From assembly GCA_016297675.1 (NCBI GenBank), contig JAEDGE010000016.1, positions 1 through 20,748 on the forward strand: a DNA stretch of 20,748 nt, given 5' to 3'. The position numbers and the translations under genes were made by a program. Below the pieces are notes generated by a model. That model worked only from the letters and a program-made list of their open reading frames with translations, was not told the origin of the DNA and searched no databases. This stretch comes from Oscillospiraceae bacterium (GTDB lineage: Bacteria > Bacillota > Clostridia > Oscillospirales > Ruminococcaceae). Positions 7,805 to 13,936 of the stretch are shown here, piece by piece (the first letter of the stretch is position 1; every line of letters starts with the position of its first letter).

Positions 7805-9112
7805 CTACGATACAAACATAAAATACCCCAGCAAATCCCCAACACTTCTTGCCAGTTCATCGGTACTGTTCTCCGGCACCTTCACAAAATAAAAGGCATT
7901 GCCACGGGAATACAGCAATTGATATCCCTCTTCTAACCGACTGTCCCGATTGGCGGTATCGGTTGCCACCGCAATTCGCATCAGTTCCGGCATAGCTGCA
8001 AAACGGTCACCGCCATAATGATAAAAAACTAAATCGCCAGTCAGGGTATCATTCTGTACAGTGACTGTTTTTTTCCAGTTTGGCGGCAACAAAAAGGCAT
8101 AGCCTTCGCCTAAACTGTAATAACCGCGGCTTTTTTCCTGTAGAGATCCATCCTGTGTCACGGTCATCCAGCGTGTCATCCGGATTAAATCGGAATCAGT
8201 TTCGTTGTAGCCCGGAAACAGCCCCTGTACCGGCACTTCCGGAACACCATCCTGATCAATATCCATCGTCAACCATCCAATCGGACGAAGCGTACTGGTA
8301 TCCGTTGTATCTGAAAGGCGAATCAGATTTCTGCCATCAAACTGGAGGATTTCTGTCTGCATGGTTGTTGCACCAACAACACCATCCAGATAAACTGCAA
8401 TGTTTCCGTTTTGCGTACTGCCGCAAAGCACCTGACTGTACTCCGTAAATTTTGCTTGTAACGTCAGTGCATATCGGGTATAGTTATCCCGTTCATCCGG
8501 TACATAAACAGCTGCTTCTGCATTATGTTCTCCTTCTGCCGCTCGGAATACCATCAGTTCCCGTGTGGTATCACCATCCAGATCTGCTACTTCAAAGCTG
8601 GAATAGGAAACCGTGAAATTTTTTGTCAGGCTGCCGTCTGTATAATTGTAAATGACCAAAGCCTTGTCAGACTGGTCTACCTGTGCATAGCCGACAATGA
8701 GCCGTTCTTGATTTCCAATGTTTGAAACAACCACCCGATCTACCACAGCCCCCTCTGCCGGTAGGTCACAGACGGACATCCATTCTCCGTCTACCTGGTC
8801 AAGCAGATTCAACCGAAGGGCATTTTCCGTTGTGAGTGTGCCCTCTTTTCGATAAAAAACCGCTGCTTCATCCAACTCATCACCGTCTAAATCTGATATC
8901 ATTACAGCAGAAAGATGTTCACCGGTGCGGGGATATTGCAGGGTAATCCGGTTGCCGACGGCATTTTGCAGTGCCTGATAAATCTGCTCCTGTTCCCCAC
9001 GCAGATGAGGCGGTGTCAGCAGAGCATCCACCGTCGCCCCAAATGTGCAGCCGGTCAGCAGGAGCAGCAGACAGCCCGTCAGCAGCAGGCGAAACAAAAT
9101 CACCGGTCGCAT
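7805..9112 (-). CDS. Lipoprotein with VCBS/FG-GAP-like Asp-rich repeats, 435 aa
   Basis: An N-terminal lipoprotein signal ends in LLLLLTGC with the modified Cys at 22, so the protein should be anchored outside the membrane. At least three DxDxDG-like calcium-loop motifs are spaced through the chain: ISDLDGDELDEAAVFY (about 72-87), VADLDGDTTRELMVF (about 174-188) and MDIDQDGVPEVPVQG (about 305-320). These resemble beta-propeller repeats of VCBS/FG-GAP proteins. No enzymatic motif is visible. Its ATG overlaps the end of the citrate synthase gene by 13 bp with no clear ribosome site; a GTG three codons in would overlap the stop as GTGA. Translation is probably coupled. Function is unknown. Confidence 0.8.
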   Translation of the reverse strand: MRPVILFRLLLTGCLLLLLTGCTFGATVDALLTPPHLRGEQEQIYQALQNAVGNRITLQYPRTGEHLSAVMISDLDGDELDEAAVFYRKEGTLTTENALRLNLLDQVDGEWMSVCDLPAEGAVVDRVVVSNIGNQERLIVGYAQVDQSDKALVIYNYTDGSLTKNFTVSYSSFEVADLDGDTTRELMVFRAAEGEHNAEAAVYVPDERDNYTRYALTLQAKFTEYSQVLCGSTQNGNIAVYLDGVVGATTMQTEILQFDGRNLIRLSDTTDTSTLRPIGWLTMDIDQDGVPEVPVQGLFPGYNETDSDLIRMTRWMTVTQDGSLQEKSRGYYSLGEGYAFLLPPNWKKTVTVQNDTLTGDLVFYHYGGDRFAAMPELMRIAVATDTANRDSRLEEGYQLLYSRGNAFYFVKVPENSTDELARSVGDLLGYFMFVS

Positions 9113-10482
9113 AACGGTACATATGGTTTCATTTTGGTAATTGGCTTGTAAGCCGGACGGATAATCCGCTTGCCGGTCAGGAGTTCTTCCATGCGGTGTG
9201 CTGCCCAGCCGACCATTCTGGCACTGGCAAAAAGCGGCGTAAAGAGCTCATCCGGAATGCCCAGCATCCGGTATACCAGACCGGAATACATATCGACATT
9301 GGCACACATTGCCTTATCCACTCCACGCACTTTTTTCATCAGTTCCGGTGTCAGCCGTTCTACCAGAGACAGCAGCTCAAATTCTGCTTCGATTTCCTTG
9401 CCTTTTGCCATTTCAAATGCCTTCCGCTTCAGAATCACGGCACGAGGGTCAGAGAGCGTATAAACAGCGTGCCCCATGCCGTAGATCAGACCAGAACCAT
9501 CGCCCGCTTCTTTTTTGAGGATTTTTGTGACGAAATCTGCCACTTCCCCTTCATCGTTCCAGTTCTTGACATTTTCTTTGATGCAGTCCAACATCTGTAC
9601 GACTTTGATGTTGGCACCGCCGTGACGAGAACCCTTGAGGGAATTGATGGCAGTGGTATAGGCAGCATAGGGATCCGTACCGGAAGAGGTTGCAACTCGG
9701 CATGCAAAGGTGGAGTTGTTACCGCCGCCGTGTTCCGCATGGATGGACAGCATAATATCCAACAACTGGGCTTCCTGTTTGGTATAGTTTCGGTCATTCC
9801 GGATGAGGGAGAGAATGGATTCTGCGGTGCCCTCTTCTGGTCGGATCTGATGAATGATCATGCTGGCATTGTCGAACTTATGCCGTTTTGCCTGATAAGC
9901 ACCGTCCATCAGAATTGGCATTTTGGCAATCAGACCGAGAGCAATCCGCATTTCGCCTTCCAGAGACGGATGTTCCGGATCGTCATCATAGGAATAGAGC
10001 GACAGGATGCTTCTTGCGAGCTTATTCATGATATTTTTAGACGGTGCTTGCATGATGCTGTCCACCAAGAATCCCGGTGGCAGTTCTCTCCGCATAGCAA
10101 GAGATTTCCGCATGACATCCAATTCTGTGGCGGTCGGCAGTTCCCCCAGCAAAAGCAGATACACGATTTCTTCAAAGAGAAAGCGGTCTTCCTGTTCGGC
10201 ATGTTCTACCAGATCTTTGATGCTGTAGCCACGATAAATCAATTCGCCCGGTACCGGTTTGCGTTCGCCTTCATCAATGACATAGCCATGCACGCTGCAA
10301 ATACGAGTAATGCCGGCTACGACACCGGAGCCATCGCTATGGCGTAAGCCACGGTTTACATTGTATTTTTCATAGAGTGCCGGTTCGATTTGAGAATGTT
10401 TTTTCAGACGGTCGCATAGTCTTTTAATATCCGACTGCTGGATGTTGGTTTCTTCCGTCAGGTAATTTTCCTGTAATGTCAT
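9100..10482 (-). CDS. gltA: Citrate synthase (Si type), 460 aa
   Basis: Citrate synthase condenses oxaloacetate and acetyl-CoA to citrate in the cytoplasm. The active-site segments are intact: LSIHAEHGGGNNSTFACRV (H248, H251), SLKGSRHGGANIKVV (H287), GMGHAVYTLSDPRA (H338) and, near the C-terminus, ANVDMYSGLVYRMLGI with the catalytic Asp. At 460 residues it is longer than the roughly 370-430 of many bacterial enzymes, through an N-terminal extension of about 40 residues. Start is ATG 10482 with AAGGAGG 7 bases upstream. It leads a two-gene unit with the lipoprotein and has its own strong promoter. No other citric-acid-cycle gene is in the window, so a biosynthetic role toward glutamate is likely. 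Confidence 0.96.
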   Translation of the reverse strand: MTLQENYLTEETNIQQSDIKRLCDRLKKHSQIEPALYEKYNVNRGLRHSDGSGVVAGITRICSVHGYVIDEGERKPVPGELIYRGYSIKDLVEHAEQEDRFLFEEIVYLLLLGELPTATELDVMRKSLAMRRELPPGFLVDSIMQAPSKNIMNKLARSILSLYSYDDDPEHPSLEGEMRIALGLIAKMPILMDGAYQAKRHKFDNASMIIHQIRPEEGTAESILSLIRNDRNYTKQEAQLLDIMLSIHAEHGGGNNSTFACRVATSSGTDPYAAYTTAINSLKGSRHGGANIKVVQMLDCIKENVKNWNDEGEVADFVTKILKKEAGDGSGLIYGMGHAVYTLSDPRAVILKRKAFEMAKGKEIEAEFELLSLVERLTPELMKKVRGVDKAMCANVDMYSGLVYRMLGIPDELFTPLFASARMVGWAAHRMEELLTGKRIIRPAYKPITKMKPYVPLCDR

Positions 10483-10638
10483 AAGAAGGCCTCCTTTTCG
10501 ATCAGGGCAAATGCCCGATTGTGCGATAATTCGTGTGAACCATCTGGGATACTGTACAGAGAAAGCGGTTCACAGATGATCTGCAAACGGCAGCAATGGA
10601 AAAATGCTGAAGTTTACACAGGTTTTCTCTGCTTGTAT
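10483..10638 (-). promoter_or_regulatory. Structured 5' leader of the citrate synthase mRNA
   Basis: From the promoter the transcript should begin near 10638 and carry about 155 untranslated bases. Two hairpins are visible: an 8-bp stem pairing 10534-10541 with 10567-10574, and a GGGC/GCCC stem (10501-10519, with a bulged base) directly upstream of the ribosome site at 10490-10498. I do not recognise a known riboswitch class. There is no U tract after either stem on the minus strand, so control, if any, would be at translation. Confidence 0.3.
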
Positions 10639-10644
10639 CTTATA

Positions 10645-10673
10645 ATTATACACGAAATTGCAATGTCTGTCAA
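10645..10673 (-). promoter_or_regulatory. Consensus sigma-A promoter for citrate synthase
   Basis: On the minus strand TTGACA (10668-10673) and TATAAT (10645-10650) are separated by exactly 17 bases. Both boxes are perfect consensus, so this should be a strong housekeeping promoter pointing at the citrate synthase gene. Confidence 0.88.
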
Positions 10674-10845
10674 CCAGCGGAAAGAAAGCTTTTTCAGGGA
10701 AAAATCGTTTCTTTTTTTAGGAAATCCTTTTGACAGGCTGGCATTTTTCAATTTTGAAAATAAAAAGATTAGACAAGCAGAATGTTTCTGCAATCTCAAT
10801 TGTATTACGCTTATCCGTATATCCATTTTCAGAAAGGACGTTTTT

Positions 10846-11835
10846 ATGAAACGGGATCGTATGATGTTGCTCCTATTTGCCCTGTTGCTCACTGCCATTC
10901 CAGTGGTTCCGGCACTGCTGCTCTCTCACAAAACACCGCCTGCTGCTTCAGAATCCGCTGTAACAGCTGAAAATTTGCCGAATTTCTCTGTGTTGGATAT
11001 CTCTACCGGAGAAGTGCTGACTGTTTCCGCAAGAGATTATGTGATTGGGGCAGTCTGTGCAGAAATGCCGGCAACATTTGAACCGGAAGCACTCAAGGCA
11101 CAGGCGGTAGCAGCACATACCTATGCTGTGCGACAGCAGCAAATAGAGCAGGAAAATCCGACCCCCGAACTGTGCGGTGCAGATTTTTCCAATGATCCGG
11201 CACAGTATCAGGCATATTTTACCCAAAATCAAGCAAAACAGTACTATGGCGAACAATTCGATTCCTATTATCATGAAATTGCAGATGCTGTGGACGAAGT
11301 CCTGCCCTATATTTTGACATATGAGGAAGAACCAATTATTGCGGCATTTTGTTCTATGTCTTCTGGACAAACAGAATCGGCAGAAGTGGTATGGGGGCAG
11401 GCAGTACCTTATCTCGTACCGGTAGACAGTGCAGCGGATGAAACGGCACCCCATTTTCTGGAGGAGGTGACATTCTCCAAAGAGGAAATGCAGGAAGCCT
11501 TGCAAACCCTTGCTCCAGATGCTGAACTGGAGGAAGACCATCCGGAAACGTGGCTGACTGTACAGGAAGTTTCGGATTCCGGCACGGTCTGCACCGCAGA
11601 TGTTGGCGGTGTTTCGGTCAGTGGGCAGGATGTGCGGTCTGCTCTGTCACTGCGGGCGGCTGCCTTTACCGTGACATATGCAGATGAAGCATTCACCATC
11701 ACCACCAAAGGGTATGGGCATGGCGTAGGCATGAGCCAATACGGAGCGAATGCAATGGCAAAAAACGGAGCAACCTGGCAAGAAATTTTGTCCTATTATT
11801 ATCCAGAGACGGTACTTACCGATGTAACGGAATAA
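10846..11835 (+). CDS. spoIID: Stage II sporulation protein D (SpoIID/LytB domain), 329 aa
   Basis: SpoIID is a membrane-anchored lytic transglycosylase that cuts denuded peptidoglycan during forespore engulfment. Residues 5-25 form one transmembrane segment. The conserved block AEMPATFEPEALKAQAVAAHTYAV contains the catalytic Glu. Further family segments are AAFCSMSSGQTESAEVVWG and the C-terminal TTKGYGHGVGMSQYGANAMA with WQEILSYYYP. Start is ATG 10846 with AAAGGA 8 bases upstream; the longer frame to 10519 reads through the divergent promoter region. A TTGACA at 10730-10735 has no good -10 at the right distance. The gene stands alone on the plus strand and is followed within 30 bp by a dispersed repeat. 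A vegetative SpoIID/LytB paralogue is possible. Confidence 0.88.
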   Translation: MKRDRMMLLLFALLLTAIPVVPALLLSHKTPPAASESAVTAENLPNFSVLDISTGEVLTVSARDYVIGAVCAEMPATFEPEALKAQAVAAHTYAVRQQQIEQENPTPELCGADFSNDPAQYQAYFTQNQAKQYYGEQFDSYYHEIADAVDEVLPYILTYEEEPIIAAFCSMSSGQTESAEVVWGQAVPYLVPVDSAADETAPHFLEEVTFSKEEMQEALQTLAPDAELEEDHPETWLTVQEVSDSGTVCTADVGGVSVSGQDVRSALSLRAAAFTVTYADEAFTITTKGYGHGVGMSQYGANAMAKNGATWQEILSYYYPETVLTDVTE

Positions 11836-11861
11836 AATTAGGGTAGGCAGGAAACAGCTGC

Positions 11862-12023
11862 ACGCCGCAGGCGACTATGGTCAAGCTGATTCAGCTTGGC
11901 GGAGGGGATTGTTAAGGGGAACAAGCTGTTCCCCTTAACAAAGCAAACGAGGTGGAGACGGTAGACAAACGAGGAACAAGATACCGCTGTCCGCCCTCCG
12001 AAAAAAACAAAACGGAACGAAAT
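11862..12023 (+). repeat. Dispersed structured repeat, long copy 1
   Basis: This 162-bp segment aligns end to end with 20590-20747 at roughly 80 percent identity by eye. Four hairpins follow each other: a CCGCAG stem closed by a GCGA tetraloop (11865-11880), a palindrome CAAGCTGATTCAGCTTG (11882-11898), a 15-bp perfect stem with an AGC loop (11909-11941), and a CGGTA/TACCG pair (11959-11963 with 11982-11986). The same elements are recognisable in the other copy, with compensatory changes in the third. No coding frame is conserved. The repeat begins 26 bp after the spoIID stop, and its left flank (from 11840) also matches the short form near prmC. Confidence 0.8.
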
Positions 12024-12080
12024 ACAGAAATTTAGAACGGTCAGATTGCAAATTAGAGTACAAAATAGGGCGGACAGCGG
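11984..12080. repeat. 14-bp perfect inverted repeat inside the spacer
   Basis: CCGCTGTCCGCCCT (11984-11997) is the exact reverse complement of AGGGCGGACAGCGG (12067-12080). It pairs the 3' part of long copy 1 with sequence 70 bases further on, so the structured unit may extend to about 12080. The counterpart of the right arm lies beyond the window end for copy 2. Confidence 0.7.
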
Positions 12081-12083
12081 ACA

Positions 12084-12135
12084 CAGGCGAACAGCGAAGC
12101 GTTTTCGCCGGACGATTCGGACAAGGTTTTCCAAG
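12084..12135 (+). repeat. Second occurrence of the short-form module
   Basis: This is the plus-strand counterpart of 2642-2692: CAGGCGAACAGCGAAGCGT and what follows, nearly identical over 51 bp. It begins with the same CAGGCGA heptamer that occurs at 11868-11874 within long copy 1, so the two heptamers bracket the part that the short form near prmC lacks. Confidence 0.75.
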
Positions 12136-12210
12136 AAGACGTTTTCTAATACCTTCTAAATCGAACGGTTTCCCGAAGAAGATGTTTTCTAATATCTTCT
12201 CAATCAAACG
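12125..12210. repeat. Two-unit tandem repeat, period 42-43 bp
   Basis: Unit 1 (12125-12166) begins GGTTTTCCAAGAAGACG and continues TTTTCTAATACCTTCT; unit 2 (12167-12210) begins GGTTTCCCGAAGAAGATG and continues TTTTCTAATATCTTCT. The units differ at several positions and by one base in length. A third unit would start at 12211 but breaks off after a few bases. This is too few units and has no spacers, so it is not a CRISPR. Confidence 0.7.
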
Positions 12211-12224
12211 GTCTGAACTCCGCC

Positions 12225-12252
12225 GGCAAAAGGGGAGATCCCTGCTTTTGCC
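12225..12252. repeat. Hairpin GGCAAAAG/CTTTTGCC
   Basis: GGCAAAAG at 12225-12232 pairs with CTTTTGCC at 12245-12252, and the enclosed bases can add a GGA/TCC pair. There is no adjacent T tract, so this is unlikely to be a terminator. Confidence 0.5.
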
Positions 12253-12259
12253 TGGGTAT

Positions 12260-12327
12260 CCGTCCATCGCCCCCGTGCAGCCTTTTCCCAAGTTCGGTCG
12301 GTTTATTTTGGAAAGGGCGATGGACGG
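12260..12327. repeat. 13-bp perfect inverted repeat
   Basis: CCGTCCATCGCCC (12260-12272) is the exact reverse complement of GGGCGATGGACGG (12315-12327), with a 42-base interval. It is another separate stem within the gene-free spacer between spoIID and the GH5 gene. Confidence 0.65.
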
Positions 12328-12390
12328 GACGTGTTTCTTCTATCGGTTTCTTGTGGAATGCGTTTGCTTTTGTTTTGCTTTTTGCTTTGC

Positions 12391-12417
12391 AAAAAATAAG
12401 GGGCTACTCGCCCCTTA
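12391..12417 (-). terminator. Intrinsic terminator-like hairpin within the repeat
   Basis: On the minus strand an 8-bp stem TAAGGGGC/GCCCCTTA with a 5-base loop (12397-12417) is followed directly by TTTTTT. It is the second such signal downstream of the GH5 gene and may be part of the repeat itself. Confidence 0.6.
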
Positions 12418-12494
12418 AGATCCCTCGGCAGCATTTTTGAAAAACTGCTGCACCGAAAAACTTTTTAGCTGCCTGCGGCGTGCAACCCTTTCCC
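12391..12494 (-). repeat. Inverted, diverged third copy of the structured repeat
   Basis: On the minus strand this starts GGGAAAGGGTTGCACGCCGC followed by AGGC, as the other copies do. It later has an AAGGGG/CCCCTT hairpin and then a TTGCAAAGCAAA tract like the one after the main hairpin of the copy at 20590. The middle is different: it holds a GCAGCA/TGCTGC stem with an inner T5/A5 pair (12430-12453). With long copy 1 it gives the 620-bp spacer inverted TGCACGCCGCAGGC ends (11859-11872 and 12471-12484). Confidence 0.5.
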
Positions 12495-12535
12495 TCAACA
12501 GCAGTGCCATCCGGCATTCTCTGTGCAATGCTGCC

Positions 12536-12585
12536 CAAAAAACAACAGCCGCATTTGGAATGATTTTTCCCAAATGCGGCTGTTG
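12536..12585 (-). terminator. Intrinsic terminator of the GH5 gene
   Basis: A 16-bp perfect stem (12543-12558 with 12570-12585) with an 11-base loop is followed on the minus strand by TTTTTT. It lies 64 bp after the GH5 stop codon and should end that transcript. Confidence 0.88.
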
Positions 12586-12649
12586 CTTTGTATAAAATGG
12601 TGAGGAGGTATCTTAAAAAGATTGCAATCCAGTGAATCGGAGCAGATTC

Positions 12650-13678
12650 TTACATCAGATGTATGAGCTGCTCCCGAACAGAATTGTAATGGGCATCCAT
12701 CCATCCGAAATCCAATGCCTTATAAGTCCATACTGCTCTCCCAATTCCAAGCTGCACGAAGGCTTCATGAATTGCCTGATGCCACTGTACAGCATCTTCC
12801 GGCGATGCCAGATCAATGACGCCATATTCTCCACAGTAAAGGGGAACGCCTCGTTCTTCTGCCACTGCAACTGCCTCTCGGAACAATGCAAGGAAAAAGT
12901 CTGTTCCCTGTACTTCTGGCGGAACCGTTTTCAAAACGTCTGTTACGTTGCTATCCAGCATTTTCGATTGCTCCAGACAAGCTCCAGCAGACAGCAGGCA
13001 ACCTGTGCGGAACGACTCCGGCATACCAGCTACCCAGTAGGCACCCTGATGGGTGAACAGAATGGGTTCATAGCAGTGAAACGTATAAACGATTTTTTCA
13101 TCCGGTGGCGGTAAAAGTGCCTTAACAGACATCACGCTGTTATACCGTGTGCCGCCAACTACCAGATAAGTATCTTTTGTAATACGGCGAATCCGCTCAA
13201 TGGCACGGGCAGCCAATGCATTCCAGATGTCGCTGACAGCCGGATTCACAATTTCATTCAGCAATTCCAATGCGATAAAATCAGGCTCCTGCCCGTAACG
13301 AGCTGCCAGTTTGTCCCACAGACAGAGAAAGCGTTCCTGTAAGGCTTCGCTCTCAAAAAATGCTTCGCAGTCATTTGCTTCATCAAAAGCATAGCCGGCA
13401 GTTTTGTGCAGGTCAAGAATCATATGCAGTCCTGCTTTTTTGCACCATTCCAGACAGCGGTCAATATAAATAAAGTTTTCGTCCTTTGGGGTGCCGTCTT
13501 CTTCCTCTAACAGGGAATAATCCACTGGCAGACGGACATGGTCAGCTCCCATTTCCCGAATTTGCTGGATATCCGCTTCTGTGATAAATGTTTCCAAGTG
13601 TTCCTTGTCGGTTAAATCCCACTGTGACAGCCAACCGCCAAGGTTGATGCCTTTTTCAAAACCAATCCATTTTCTCAT
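12650..13678 (-). CDS. Glycoside hydrolase family 5 enzyme, cytoplasmic, 342 aa
   Basis: The chain forms a GH5-type (beta/alpha)8 barrel, a retaining beta-glycanase or beta-glycosidase. The N-terminal KGINLGGWLSQW is typical. The acid/base is E142 in ALELLNEIV, the nucleophile E284 in LYCGEYGV, and supporting residues include H91 in LDLHKT, H201-Y203 in FHCYEP and W317. The length is a bare catalytic domain. There is no signal peptide, carbohydrate-binding module or dockerin, so it probably works inside the cell on imported oligosaccharides or glycosides. ATG 13678 is chosen because AGGA is 8 bases upstream; ATG 13684 is only 3 bases away. It is divergent from an AraC-type regulator that probably controls it. 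The exact substrate is not readable. Confidence 0.9.
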   Translation of the reverse strand: MRKWIGFEKGINLGGWLSQWDLTDKEHLETFITEADIQQIREMGADHVRLPVDYSLLEEEDGTPKDENFIYIDRCLEWCKKAGLHMILDLHKTAGYAFDEANDCEAFFESEALQERFLCLWDKLAARYGQEPDFIALELLNEIVNPAVSDIWNALAARAIERIRRITKDTYLVVGGTRYNSVMSVKALLPPPDEKIVYTFHCYEPILFTHQGAYWVAGMPESFRTGCLLSAGACLEQSKMLDSNVTDVLKTVPPEVQGTDFFLALFREAVAVAEERGVPLYCGEYGVIDLASPEDAVQWHQAIHEAFVQLGIGRAVWTYKALDFGWMDAHYNSVREQLIHLM

Positions 13679-13729
13679 ATCCATTTTCCTTTCAATAAAG
13701 GGATTGAAATATATTTTTATTTTAAAAAC

Positions 13730-13735
13730 AATATA
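13730..13735 (-). promoter_or_regulatory. Likely -10 box of the GH5 promoter
   Basis: TATATT on the minus strand lies about 50 bp before the GH5 start. There is no good -35 hexamer at 16-18 bases, as expected of a promoter that needs an activator such as the divergent AraC-family protein. Confidence 0.35.
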
Positions 13736-13766
13736 ATCTTGATAATACTTTATGATACAGCATACT

Positions 13767-13815
13767 ATTTCTATCAGGACACGGAACGAGAACCGTTCCT
13801 GTCCTGACAAGAAAT
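13767..13815. promoter_or_regulatory. Large interrupted palindrome between GH5 and AraC genes
   Basis: Nested pairs are ATTTCT with AGAAAT (13767-13772, 13810-13815), TCAGGACA with TGTCCTGA (13774-13781, 13800-13807) and GGAACG with CGTTCC (13783-13788, 13794-13799) around AGAAC. It sits roughly 40-90 bp upstream of the presumed GH5 transcription start and about 70 bp upstream of the AraC-gene -35 box. The position suits an activator or repressor site, but the symmetry is unusual for AraC proteins, which mostly bind direct repeats. Confidence 0.55.
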
Positions 13816-13884
13816 CTTGGGGAAGTACTGTTTCATTTACAACTTCATTATACTGCATTTTTCATAAAATTCATACAAAATTTG

Positions 13885-13913
13885 TTGCACTTTTATCAAA
13901 TACGTTTTATAAT
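13885..13913 (+). promoter_or_regulatory. Sigma-A promoter of the AraC-type regulator gene
   Basis: TTGCAC (13885-13890) and TATAAT (13908-13913) are separated by 17 bases. The ribosome site GGGGGG and ATG 13937 follow within 25 bases, so the leader is very short. Confidence 0.8.
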
Positions 13914-13936
13914 AAACCAAAAGGGGGGGATATTTT

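Noticed and set aside
9196..10347. 383-residue plus-strand open frame opposite citrate synthase
   Set aside because: It is antisense to a well-conserved enzyme and has a composition typical of shadow frames, rich in Cys, His and Phe.
10730..10735. TTGACA as a -35 box for spoIID
   Set aside because: No acceptable -10 box lies 16-19 bases downstream, and spoIID is normally read by sporulation sigma-E. I also could not find a clear sigma-E site.
11909..11941. Intrinsic terminator of spoIID
   Set aside because: The stem is strong, but no T tract follows on the plus strand, and the stem belongs to the dispersed repeat.
12125..12210. Possible CRISPR array
   Set aside because: There are only two adjoining units with no spacers, and no cas genes are nearby.
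11935..12291. Open frames of 98 and 118 residues in the spacer after spoIID
   Set aside because: They span several repeat modules, contain odd Cys/Pro/Arg-rich sequence and have no ribosome site.
11859..12484. Insertion sequence with inverted ends
   Set aside because: The 626-bp interval contains no transposase-like frame, so at most it is a non-autonomous element or two inverted repeat copies.
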